Part shown: positions 1-6,312 of the stretch, in pieces | How positions within the stretch are numbered: position 1 is the first letter of the stretch | Layout: every line of letters begins with the position of its first letter | DNA from: JAHFIW01 sp035495855 | GTDB taxonomy: Bacteria; Patescibacteriota; Patescibacteriia; SG8-24 | DNA length: 43,569 bases | Direction: 5' to 3' | NCBI GenBank assembly: GCA_035495855.1 | Contig: DATJFD010000056.1 | Span: 1-43,569 of the forward strand | Notes under the pieces: model-generated | Seen by the model: the letters and a program-made list of their open reading frames with translations, nothing else | Told to the model about the DNA's origin: nothing | Database searches by the model: none | Program-made: the position numbers and the translations under genes

Positions 1-258
1 CGGCGCGATGTCGACCGCGACCCAATCCCCCTCTTTCGCGGTCGGATCGGGATACGCGGCTCGCACGACCTTGGCGAGGCCGACGACGGCCTTCTGCGCG
101 CCGGAATGATAGATGAGCGCCTCGTCGCCGGTCTTCATCGCCCTCAGGTTCTTGGCCGCGGCGAAATTGCGCACGCCGGTCCAGGCGGTGCGCCCCTCGC
201 GGACGAGGTCGTCCCAGGAATACGTCTCGGGTTCGGTCTTGAGGATCCAGGCGGCCAT
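1..258 (-). CDS. EVE-domain protein, 3' end cut off by window
   Basis: The reading frame is open from an ATG at 258 down to the window edge, giving the first 86 residues. It begins MAAWILKTEPETYSWDDL and continues with a W-x-G-V-R-N motif and a basic stretch around FAAAKNLRAMKTGDEALIYH. This matches the start of the EVE domain (YTH/PUA-like fold; thymocyte nuclear protein 1 family), whose members bind modified bases in DNA or RNA; the W-x-G-V-R-N and K-T-x-P-x-x-Y-S motifs are typical. The gene starts 18 bases beyond the pyk terminator hairpin, so it probably has its own promoter, or one overlapping that terminator. The true substrate is unknown. Only about 60 percent of a usual EVE protein (about 140 residues) is visible. 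Confidence 0.8.
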   Translation of the reverse strand, partial: MAAWILKTEPETYSWDDLVREGRTAWTGVRNFAAAKNLRAMKTGDEALIYHSGAQKAVVGLAKVVRAAYPDPTAKEGDWVAVDIAP

Positions 259-275
259 ACGCGTCCTATGGTACC

Positions 276-300
276 AAAAAACCCGCCCTTTCGGGCGGGT
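276..300 (-). terminator. Intrinsic terminator of pyk
   Basis: A perfect 8-bp stem (ACCCGCCC/GGGCGGGT at 281-300) has a GAAA tetraloop on the minus strand and is followed there by a run of six T (276-281). It lies 10 bases after the pyk stop codon. Confidence 0.9.
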
Positions 301-310
301 CCGCTTCTTC

Positions 311-1750
311 TCATTTCACTTCCATGATCTCCGCCAGGTTCGCGCCTCCGGAGACGCCCACGGGTTCTCCCGCCACGACGACGATCTTGTCGCCGGCCTT
401 GAGCATGTCCTCCTGCTTCAGGTGCGCGACCGCGGCCCGAATGATCTCCTCGACGGAACTGCAGGCCGGGATGACGAAGGGCATGACGCCCCACGACAGG
501 TTCAGCTGGCCGCGGACGCGGCCGCTCTCCGTCGCGACGGCGATGGGGAGCTCCGGCCGGTGCCTGCTGACGATGCGGGCGAGGTCGCCCGAGATCGAAG
601 CCGCCAGGATGAGCTTGGCGCCGACGTCCCTGGCGAGCACCGCCGCGACCTCGGAGACGGCCGCTTCGCTCTCCATGGAGGCGACGTGCCGGTGCGGCTC
701 GAGGTCGTCGCGGCCCGAGGCCTCGGTCTCGCGGATGATGCTGGCCATGGCCTCGACCGCTTCGAGCGGGTACTTGCCCGTGGCCGATTCGCCCGAGAGC
801 ATCACGGCGTCGGTGTGGTCGATGACGGCATTGGCGACGTCCGAGACCTCGGCGCGCGTCGGCCGCGGGTTGCGGATCATCGAATCGAGCATCTGCGTCG
901 CGACGATGACCGGCTTGGCGGCGGCCATGCACTTCTCGATGAGCGTCTTCTGCACGAGCGGCACGTTCTCGGCCGGCGTCTCGATGCCCAGGTCGCCGCG
1001 CGCCACCATGATGGCGTCCACGGCGGCGACGATCTCGTCCATGTTGCGGATGGCCTCGTGCTTCTCCACCTTGGCGATGATGCGCAGCGGCCGCTCGGGC
1101 GTGAGGCCGAGCTCCTTCTCGTACTGGGCGATGAGGCCGCGGAGCTCCTGGATGTCCTTCGCGCTCCGCACGAACGACAACGCGACCCAGTCGACGCCCT
1201 GCTGGATGCCGAAGCGCAGGTCGTCCTTGTCCTTGTCGGTGATGGCCGGGACGGTCAGCGTGGCGGTCGGCAGGTTGAAGCCCTTGTGCGAAGTGAGCGG
1301 CCCGCCGTTCACGACGGTCGTGATGATGTCGCGGCCGCGCACTTCGGTGACGACGACCTCGAGCAACCCGTCGTCGAGCAGGATGTGGTCGCCGGCCCTC
1401 AGGTCCTCATGCAGCTTGTCGTAGGTGACGGTGATCTTCGGCAGCGCGGCGCCCGCTTCGGTCGTGAAGACGGCCTGCTCGCCCTTCACGAGCGTCACGC
1501 CTTCCTGCGGAAGGTCGCCGACGCGGATCTTGGGCCCCTGGAGGTCCTGCAGCAGCGCCACGGGCTCCCCCGTCTTCTTGGCCACTTCGCGCACCGTGGC
1601 GATGAGCTTGGCGTGCGCCTCGTGGGTGCCGTGGGAGAAGTTCAGGCGCGCCACGTTCATGCCCGCGCGAACCATCTTTTCGAGCATTTCGGGGTCCTGC
1701 GAGGCGGGACCGATGGTGCAGACGATCTTGGTGCGTTTCGTGGGGCGCAT
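311..1750 (-). CDS. pyk: Pyruvate kinase
   Basis: Catalyses the last step of glycolysis, phosphoenolpyruvate plus ADP to pyruvate plus ATP, in the cytoplasm. The 479 residues are the usual length. The N-terminus (RPTKRTKIVCTIGPAS) and NFSHG motif are typical. The LLQDLQGPKIRVG segment, the active-site signature RIIAKVEKHEAI near residue 226 with its catalytic Lys, and MVARGDLGIE follow in order; the C-terminal regulatory-type domain spans about 355-479. The start ATG at 1750 abuts an array of seven-base repeats that forms nearly the whole 5' leader, and no Shine-Dalgarno sequence is visible. An extended -10 promoter lies at 1804-1812. The gene is probably monocistronic because terminators lie on both sides. 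Confidence 0.97.
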   Translation of the reverse strand: MRPTKRTKIVCTIGPASQDPEMLEKMVRAGMNVARLNFSHGTHEAHAKLIATVREVAKKTGEPVALLQDLQGPKIRVGDLPQEGVTLVKGEQAVFTTEAGAALPKITVTYDKLHEDLRAGDHILLDDGLLEVVVTEVRGRDIITTVVNGGPLTSHKGFNLPTATLTVPAITDKDKDDLRFGIQQGVDWVALSFVRSAKDIQELRGLIAQYEKELGLTPERPLRIIAKVEKHEAIRNMDEIVAAVDAIMVARGDLGIETPAENVPLVQKTLIEKCMAAAKPVIVATQMLDSMIRNPRPTRAEVSDVANAVIDHTDAVMLSGESATGKYPLEAVEAMASIIRETEASGRDDLEPHRHVASMESEAAVSEVAAVLARDVGAKLILAASISGDLARIVSRHRPELPIAVATESGRVRGQLNLSWGVMPFVIPACSSVEEIIRAAVAHLKQEDMLKAGDKIVVVAGEPVGVSGGANLAEIMEVK

Positions 1751-1792
1751 AGTGGGGAGTCGAGAGTTGAAAGTGGAGAGTCGAGAGGCGTT
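1751..1792 (+). repeat. Array of six degenerate heptads in the pyk 5' leader
   Basis: Six consecutive seven-base units such as AGTCGAG, AGTTGAA and AGTGGAG run without gaps up to the base before the pyk start codon. On the pyk coding strand the units read CT-rich (for example CTCGACT). The array lies downstream of the predicted transcription start, so it would be transcribed as the 5' untranslated leader. Confidence 0.8.
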
Positions 1793-1803
1793 GTAATGCT
1801 TTT

Positions 1804-1812
1804 ATTATAGCA
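1804..1812 (-). promoter_or_regulatory. Extended -10 promoter of pyk
   Basis: On the minus strand the sequence reads TGCTATAAT, a perfect TGn-TATAAT extended -10 element. The -35 region is poor (TTCCCA at 17 bp). The element is fused to the T-run of the nrdR terminator, so termination and initiation share bases. The predicted start is about 48 bases before the pyk ATG. Confidence 0.75.
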
Positions 1813-1837
1813 AAAAAACGGGCTCCTGGGAACCCGT
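1811..1837 (-). terminator. Intrinsic terminator of nrdR
   Basis: An imperfect hairpin with arms ACGGG/CCCGT (1818-1837) is followed on the minus strand by seven T. It lies 15 bases after the nrdR stop. Confidence 0.75.
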
Positions 1838-1851
1838 CTTTATTCCTTATT

Positions 1852-2340
1852 TCAGGCCGTTTTTCTCTTGCGCGGCCCGCCTGCCGGCTCCTTGACGAGG
1901 AGCTTCTGCAGCTCGTCCTGGAAGGTCTGCACGTCGGCGAACGAACGGTAGACCGAAGCGAACCGGATGTAGGCGACGGTGTCGAACTCCCTCAGCCTGG
2001 CCATGACGATCTCACCGATCTCCTCGCTGGTGATCTCCTCCTTCTTGAGCTTCTGGATGTCGCGTTCGATCGCCCCGACCAGCGACTTGAAGCGTTCCGC
2101 GTCGCAGGGACGTTTCTCGAGCGCCTTCTTGAGCCCTTTCTCGAGCTTGTCGCGCGAATACGGCTCGCGGCGGCCGTCGCGCTTCACGAGCGTAAGATCG
2201 AGGATCTCCATCTCCTCGACGGTCGAAAAGCGGTATTCACACTCCATGCATTCGCGGCGGCGGCGGATGCTCAAACCGTCCGACGTGATGCGGGAGTCGA
2301 CGACCTTGGTGTCTTCGAAGCTGCAGACAGGACAGCGCAT
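1852..2340 (-). CDS. nrdR: Transcriptional regulator NrdR
   Basis: NrdR is a repressor of ribonucleotide reductase genes that senses ATP/dATP. The 162-residue length is typical. The N-terminal zinc ribbon has Cys3, Cys6, Cys31 and Cys34 (MRCPVC...CMEC), followed by an ATP-cone domain at about 49-139 (VKRDGRREPYSRDKL, then RLREFDTVAYIRFASVYRSF). The basic C-terminal tail PRKRKTA is unremarkable. The start codon is two bases from an array of seven-base repeats and has no Shine-Dalgarno sequence. It sits downstream of ftsZ in the same direction; no ribonucleotide reductase gene is in the window. Confidence 0.96.
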   Translation of the reverse strand: MRCPVCSFEDTKVVDSRITSDGLSIRRRRECMECEYRFSTVEEMEILDLTLVKRDGRREPYSRDKLEKGLKKALEKRPCDAERFKSLVGAIERDIQKLKKEEITSEEIGEIVMARLREFDTVAYIRFASVYRSFADVQTFQDELQKLLVKEPAGGPRKRKTA

Positions 2341-2342
2341 AG

Positions 2343-2377
2343 GAGCTTTGAGCTTCGAGCTTTGAGCCGCGAGCTTC
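2343..2377 (+). repeat. Heptad array before nrdR start
   Basis: Five seven-base units of the type GAGCTTT, GAGCTTC and GAGCCGC run in phase, ending two bases upstream of the nrdR ATG (minus strand). Read with AG last, each unit is NNNNGAG. The array is the inverse partner of the one at 2407-2441. Confidence 0.8.
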
Positions 2378-2388
2378 CTTGACCACGA

Positions 2389-2409
2389 AGCGGCCCATGA
2401 AAGGCCGCT
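2389..2409 (-). terminator. Hairpin between ftsZ and nrdR
   Basis: A perfect 7-bp stem (AGCGGCC/GGCCGCT) with a 7-base loop lies at the centre of two inverted heptad arrays. There is no T-run after it, so it is not a canonical terminator; it may instead stabilise the transcript or separate the two genes. Together with the flanking arrays the whole 98-base spacer can fold back on itself. Confidence 0.45.
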
Positions 2410-2441
2410 CGTCGCTCGAAGCTCGTCGCTCGAAGCTTTTA
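2407..2441 (-). repeat. Heptad array after ftsZ stop
   Basis: Units GCTCGTC and GCTCGAA alternate twice and run into the ftsZ stop codon; on the minus (coding) strand they read NNNNGAG, as in TTCGAGC. They are complementary to the array at 2343-2377. Confidence 0.8.
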
Positions 2442-3773
2442 GATCATTTTCCGGCGGATGAAGGCCGGGATCTCGAGGTCCTCTTCGCCGGCGACCGCGG
2501 GGGCCGGGGCGGCGACCGAGTGCGCCTCATAGGCCGGCTGCGGCTGCGGCTCGCGGCCGGCAGGCATGGAGCGGCGGACGAACGGGGAGGCATCCGCGTC
2601 CTCGATATAGGACGGCGCGGGGGCCGGGGCGGCGACCTGGACCGGCGCGGGGACGGGAGCCTGGACCGGCGCGGGGGCCGGGGCGGTCTCGACCTTCCTC
2701 ACGGTCGAAGGGAACGGCCTGGAGGACTGGGCGGTGACGGCCGGGGCGGCTTCCTTCTTGATGGCCTTGTTCGCGGAGTAGTAGCCGGACTCTGAGACGC
2801 GCTTCTCGTGCGGCCGCTCGATGCCGTCGAAGCCGGTGGCGATGACGCAGATCTTGAGCTCATCCTTGAGGTTCTCGTCGATGACCGCGCCGAAGATGAC
2901 CTTGGCGTTCTGGTCGGCGTTCGCGGTGATGACCTTGGCCGCCTCGGAAACCTCGTGCATGGAGAGGTTGGCGCCGCCGGTGATGGTGAAGAGGATGCCC
3001 TTGGCCCCGTCGATGGAGACCTCGAGAAGCGGGCTCGCGATGGCGGCCTTGGCGGCCTCCACGGCGCGGTTGTCGCCGGTGGCGCGGCCGATGCCCATGA
3101 GCGCCGAACCGGTGCTGCTCATGATGGCGCGCACGTCGGCGAAGTCGACGTTGATGAGGCCCGGGATGGTGATCAGCTCGGAGATGCCCTGCACGCCCTG
3201 GCGCAGCACGTCGTCCACGGACTCGAAGGCGTCCAGGAGCGAGGTCTTCTTGTCGATGATCTGGAGCACCCGGTCGTTCGGGATGGAGATGATCGTGTCG
3301 ACCTGGGTGGCGAGCTCGGAGTAGGCCTTCTCGGCGATGTCGCGGCGCTGCGGACCCTCGAAGCCGAACGGCTTGGTGACGACGGCGACCGTGAGCGCGC
3401 CGCAGTCGCGGGCGATCTCGGCGATGACCGGCGCGGAACCGCTGCCGGTGCCGCCGCCGAGGCCGCAGGTGATGAAGACCATGTCCGCGCCCTTGAGCGA
3501 ATCGCGGAGCTCGTTCTGGCTCTCTTCCGCGGCGGCGCGACCGACCTCAGGGTTCATGCCGGCGCCGAGGCCGCGCGTGACCGTCTTGCCGAGGTGGATC
3601 TTGGTCGGGGCCTGCGAGTAGTGCAGCGCCTGGACGTCGGTGTTCGCGGCGATGAACTCCACGCCCTTGATCTTGGACTTGATCATCCGGTTGATCGCGG
3701 AACCGCCGGAGCCGCCGGCTCCGATGACTTTTATCTTCGCGAAGGTCTCGATCGCGGGCTTCACTTCTGCCAT
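2439..3773 (-). CDS. ftsZ: Cell division protein FtsZ
   Basis: FtsZ is the tubulin-like GTPase that polymerises into the division ring. I chose the ATG at 3773 (444 residues, MAEVKPAIETFAKIKVIGAGG), because homology begins there; a longer open frame to 3914 adds 47 non-homologous residues and would include the promoter. The nucleotide-binding GAGGSGGSA motif is near 18-26 and the tubulin signature GGGTGSG near 106-112. After about residue 325 comes a Pro/Ala-rich linker, then the C-terminal peptide EIPAFIRRKMI, which in other bacteria binds FtsA. A second, similar peptide (ASPFVRRSM) lies about 45 residues earlier in the linker. ftsA is upstream in the same direction, 235 bases away, and a TTGACA-type promoter serves ftsZ itself. 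Confidence 0.97.
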   Translation of the reverse strand: MAEVKPAIETFAKIKVIGAGGSGGSAINRMIKSKIKGVEFIAANTDVQALHYSQAPTKIHLGKTVTRGLGAGMNPEVGRAAAEESQNELRDSLKGADMVFITCGLGGGTGSGSAPVIAEIARDCGALTVAVVTKPFGFEGPQRRDIAEKAYSELATQVDTIISIPNDRVLQIIDKKTSLLDAFESVDDVLRQGVQGISELITIPGLINVDFADVRAIMSSTGSALMGIGRATGDNRAVEAAKAAIASPLLEVSIDGAKGILFTITGGANLSMHEVSEAAKVITANADQNAKVIFGAVIDENLKDELKICVIATGFDGIERPHEKRVSESGYYSANKAIKKEAAPAVTAQSSRPFPSTVRKVETAPAPAPVQAPVPAPVQVAAPAPAPSYIEDADASPFVRRSMPAGREPQPQPAYEAHSVAAPAPAVAGEEDLEIPAFIRRKMI

Positions 3774-3841
3774 AGGATGGATGCGTGAGGGGGATAAAAG
3801 GACGCGGTCCGCTCGCCGCGTCAGGGCTGCATGATGGATAA

Positions 3842-3871
3842 AGAGTACGGGAGCGCTTATCCCCATGTCAA
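3842..3871 (-). promoter_or_regulatory. Sigma-70-like promoter of ftsZ
   Basis: On the minus strand TTGACA (3866-3871) is separated by 18 bp from TACTCT (3842-3847). The predicted start is about 60 bases before the ftsZ ATG. A TGAACA/TGTTCA inverted repeat around seven A lies 17 bp upstream of the -35 element. Confidence 0.65.
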
Positions 3872-3887
3872 GGAAAAAACCGCTGAG

Positions 3888-3906
3888 TGAACAAAAAAAA
3901 TGTTCA
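3888..3906. promoter_or_regulatory. A-tract inverted repeat upstream of ftsZ promoter
   Basis: The arms TGAACA (3888-3893) and TGTTCA (3901-3906) flank seven A. The position, just upstream of the -35 element, suits an operator or an UP-like element. As an RNA hairpin it would be weak. Its function is inferred from position only. Confidence 0.35.
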
Positions 3907-4008
3907 TCTTGCATGAAGCGGTCGAAGTCGCTCTGTTACTTTTCGACCGTCTGCTGCGCCGCGCCACGTCGCGCGACGAGATGAACACTCCCTCTTCTCG
4001 CGCGCCGG

Positions 4009-5262
4009 TCAGGGGACGAGCGCGCCGAACCACTTCTTGATGGTCTGTCCGACCTTCTCGACAGGCTTGCCGAACCCGCCGCTCTTGCGCTTCTTCGCGC
4101 CTTCGGGCGTCTCGTGCAGGCCCCACTGCACCAGGCCGATGGACGTGGTGAAGGCGAGATCGTTCACGCGGTCGGTGATGCTGGTGACGCCGATCGGATA
4201 GCCGAGCGACGCGGGGAGCCGGAGCTTCTGCTTGGCGAGGTCGACGATGCCGGCGATCTTCGCGCCGCCGCCCGTGAGCACCACGCCCGCCGGGAGCATG
4301 CCGCTGCGCCCGACCTTCTTGAACTCCTTCTCGATGCGCTCCATGATCTCTTCCAGCCGCGCCTGCACGATGTCGCAGACGTACTTGCGGGAGACGAGCT
4401 CGTCCTCGGTCGCGCCGAGCTCGCGCAGGTTGATCTGCTCGTTCCTGGGGATGCCGGCGGCGACCGCTTCGGCGTGCTGGAGCTTCACGCGCTCGGCGAC
4501 GTCGATGGACGTGCGCAGGCCGATGGCGATGTCGGAGGTGATGTGGTCGGAACCGAGCGGGATCGAGGCCATGTGGAGGATGTCGCCCTGCTCGAAGACG
4601 ACGAGGTTGGTGGTCGAGCCACCGATGTTCACCACGGCGACGCCGAGCTCCTTCTGGCGGGCGGTCGTGACGACCTCCGCGGTCGCGAGCACGCCGAGCA
4701 CCAGGCTCTCGATGTTCACGCCGGTCCGGTAGACGCACTTGGTGAGGTTCTTGATGTGCGAGGACAGGCCCTGGATGATCTGCGCGTCGACCTCGAGGCG
4801 CAGGCCGTTCATGCTCACCGGGTCCTTGATCCCCTTCTGGCCGTCGACGGTGAAGGACTTGGGGATGACGTGGATGATCTCGTAATTGACCGGGGCGGAG
4901 ACGGTCTGGGCCTGGTCGACGACGCGCGCGACGTCGTCCTCGCGGATCTCGCCGTCGGATTTCGCGACCGCGACCACGCCTTTGCTCTCGAGCAGGGTGA
5001 CGTTCGAGCCGGAGATCGAGATCCAGGCGCTCTGGACCGGCGAGCCGGTCATGCGCTCGACGCGCTCGATGCAGGCGGAGACCGAAGAAACGGCGTCCTC
5101 GATGGAATTGATGACGCCGCGATTGATGCCTTCGGACGGGACCTCGGCCGCGCCCACGATGTGGACTTGCTCGCGGTCATTGGACGGCAAACGCTGGCCG
5201 ACCGCGATGCGGACCGCCGTCGAGCCGATGTCTATGCCTGCGAACAATGCATCTTCAGCCAT
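4009..5262 (-). CDS. ftsA: Cell division protein FtsA
   Basis: FtsA is the actin-like ATPase that tethers FtsZ to the membrane. I chose the ATG at 5262 (417 residues, MAEDALFAGIDIGSTAVRIAVG). A longer frame to 5697 overlaps dgkA and lacks homology. Phosphate-binding loops are visible: AGIDIGSTAVR near residue 8, VVNIGGSTTNLVVF mid-protein and VLTGGGAKIAGI later. The FtsA-specific SHS2 region lies about 85-165 (VNYEIIHVIPKSFTVDGQKGIKDPVSMNG). The last residues (VEKVGQTIKKWFGALVP) form a plausible amphipathic membrane-targeting helix. It lies 20 bases after dgkA and is probably co-transcribed with it. Confidence 0.96.
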   Translation of the reverse strand: MAEDALFAGIDIGSTAVRIAVGQRLPSNDREQVHIVGAAEVPSEGINRGVINSIEDAVSSVSACIERVERMTGSPVQSAWISISGSNVTLLESKGVVAVAKSDGEIREDDVARVVDQAQTVSAPVNYEIIHVIPKSFTVDGQKGIKDPVSMNGLRLEVDAQIIQGLSSHIKNLTKCVYRTGVNIESLVLGVLATAEVVTTARQKELGVAVVNIGGSTTNLVVFEQGDILHMASIPLGSDHITSDIAIGLRTSIDVAERVKLQHAEAVAAGIPRNEQINLRELGATEDELVSRKYVCDIVQARLEEIMERIEKEFKKVGRSGMLPAGVVLTGGGAKIAGIVDLAKQKLRLPASLGYPIGVTSITDRVNDLAFTTSIGLVQWGLHETPEGAKKRKSGGFGKPVEKVGQTIKKWFGALVP

Positions 5263-5282
5263 ACGCGAAACGCTGCCCTTTT

Positions 5283-5657
5283 TCAGGCGCCTGTTACCAG
5301 TTTGACGAAGTAGGGCCAGAAAATCAAGGCGCCTATCAACAAGGCCCCGACCGAGGCCACGAGGACCGTTCCGGCCATGATGTCCTTGATGTCCTCGACG
5401 TAGTGATGGATGCGCGGCTTCAGGATATCCACCATCCGCTCGAAGATACTGTTGACCAGTTCCAGCACCAGGACCAGCACCATCGCCAGGGTCAGGAGGG
5501 CCTTCTCCGGCGTGCGCAGGTCCAGCGCGAACATGAGGGCGGTGACCGCCACGGCGGCCAGGAGCTGGAGGCGGAAGCTCTGTTCCTCCTTGGCCACGAC
5601 CATGATCCCCTTGGCTGCGTACCGGAGGCTTTTTCCGAACTTGGTGAGGTCGAGCAT
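5283..5657 (-). CDS. dgkA: Diacylglycerol/undecaprenol kinase family protein
   Basis: A small integral-membrane lipid kinase of the DgkA family; Gram-positive members phosphorylate undecaprenol, which would feed carrier lipid into wall synthesis. The ATG at 5657 gives 124 residues, the usual length, and sits three bases after a heptad array; the longer frame would translate the repeat. The family signature is present in modified form, ELVNSIFERMVD, followed by HHYVEDIKDIMAGTVLVAS, which carries the conserved acidic and Lys-Asp residues. Three membrane helices are evident (about 32-50, 53-70, 98-118). It precedes ftsA by 20 bases. Which lipid is used cannot be told from sequence. Confidence 0.9.
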   Translation of the reverse strand: MLDLTKFGKSLRYAAKGIMVVAKEEQSFRLQLLAAVAVTALMFALDLRTPEKALLTLAMVLVLVLELVNSIFERMVDILKPRIHHYVEDIKDIMAGTVLVASVGALLIGALIFWPYFVKLVTGA

Positions 5658-5660
5658 CGA

Positions 5661-5695
5661 GGTTGTAGGTTGTAGGGTGTAGGTTGTAGGCGTGC
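5661..5695 (+). repeat. Heptad array before dgkA start
   Basis: Units GGTTGTA, GGTTGTA, GGGTGTA and GGTTGTA run in exact seven-base phase, ending three bases upstream of the dgkA ATG. In the AG-last reading they are GTTGTAG-type. The inverse copy is at 5703-5728. Confidence 0.85.
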
Positions 5696-5702
5696 ACAAG
5701 CC

Positions 5703-5728
5703 CCTACAACCTACCACCTACAACCTCG
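5703..5728 (-). repeat. Heptad array after ybeY stop
   Basis: Units CCTACAA, CCTACCA and CCTACAA run in seven-base phase up to the ybeY stop codon. They are complementary to 5661-5695; paired, the two would form a stem of roughly 25 bp, with one heptad bulged, around a short loop. Confidence 0.85.
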
Positions 5729-6175
5729 TTATAAGATCCCTGCCCTCATGAGTATGTCCTGCTGGAGCGCGAACATGGCGGTCTCGTCGGCGAGGCTCTC
5801 GTGGTCGTAGCCGAGCAAATGCAGCGAGCCGTGGACCACCATGAGGCCGAACTCGGCCTTGATCGTCCTGCCGATGACCTTCGCCTGCCGGCGGACCTGC
5901 GGGAGCGAGATGACGATGTCGCCGAGCTCGCCGCTCCCCTGCCGGCGCGCGGAAGCGGGAAGACCCTCGCCGTACGCGAACGACAACACGTCGGTGACCT
6001 TGTCCTTGCCGCGGTACGCGCGATTGAGGGCGCGGACGGTCCGGTCGTCGACCACGCGCACGGATACGGCGCCGGGATCGGGCCTTCCGGCCCGGCGGCA
6101 GGACAGCTTCACGAGCGCTTCGACCCAGGACTTCGTGGCGCCCGCGGGCAGCGTGCCGATGCAATTCACGTTCAT
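5729..6175 (-). CDS. ybeY: Endoribonuclease YbeY (rRNA maturation factor)
   Basis: A metal-dependent endoribonuclease involved in 16S rRNA 3'-end maturation and ribosome quality control. The metal-binding motif HGSLHLLGYDH near residue 105-115 is intact, and the preceding RGKDKVTDVLSFAYGEG and GDIVISLPQVRRQA segments are typical. I chose the ATG at 6175 (148 residues, MNVNCIGTLP). A GTG at 6190 is in frame, but it abuts a candidate -10 element (TATGAT, 6191-6196), so it is less likely. The gene leads the group ybeY, dgkA, ftsA, ftsZ, although a long fold-back repeat separates it from dgkA. Confidence 0.93.
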   Translation of the reverse strand: MNVNCIGTLPAGATKSWVEALVKLSCRRAGRPDPGAVSVRVVDDRTVRALNRAYRGKDKVTDVLSFAYGEGLPASARRQGSGELGDIVISLPQVRRQAKVIGRTIKAEFGLMVVHGSLHLLGYDHESLADETAMFALQQDILMRAGIL

Positions 6176-6190
6176 ACGCCGTTCGTTCAC

Positions 6191-6196
6191 ATCATA
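6191..6196 (-). promoter_or_regulatory. Candidate -10 element of ybeY
   Basis: TATGAT on the minus strand, 15 bases before the ybeY ATG; no convincing -35 is visible upstream in the A/G-rich heptad array. The leader would be under 10 bases. Confidence 0.4.
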
Positions 6197-6203
6197 CCCC
6201 GCT

Positions 6204-6238
6204 TAAAGAGAAAAGAGAATAAAGAATAGAGAGTAAAG
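6204..6238 (+). repeat. A/G-rich heptad array upstream of ybeY
   Basis: Units AAAAGAG, AATAAAG, AATAGAG and AGTAAAG follow in seven-base phase, each ending in AG. The inverse array is at 6279-6312, with a GC-rich palindrome between them. Confidence 0.75.
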
Positions 6239-6248
6239 ACCATAAAGA

Positions 6249-6277
6249 AAGGCGGGCCGCGGCCCGCCTTCTTTTCA
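6249..6277. terminator. Bidirectional GC-rich terminator hairpin
   Basis: A perfect palindrome with arms AAGGCGGG/CCCGCCTT (6249-6270) is followed by T-rich sequence on both strands. On the minus strand it ends the surface-protein cluster whose last gene stops at 6313. It sits at the centre of two inverted heptad arrays. Confidence 0.75.
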
Positions 6278-6278
6278 G

Positions 6279-6312
6279 TCTCTATTCTTTGATCTCTACT
6301 CTTTACCTCTCC
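6279..6312 (-). repeat. C/T-rich heptad array after the last surface gene
   Basis: Units TCTCTAT, TCTTTGA, TCTCTAC and TCTTTAC are in seven-base phase up to the stop codon at 6313. On the coding (minus) strand they read as NNNNNGA/AG-type units, complementary in style to 6204-6238. Confidence 0.75.

Noticed and set aside
5263..5697. N-terminal extension of ftsA into dgkA
   Set aside because: The added 145 residues are a shadow of dgkA in another frame; FtsA homology starts at the ATG at 5262.
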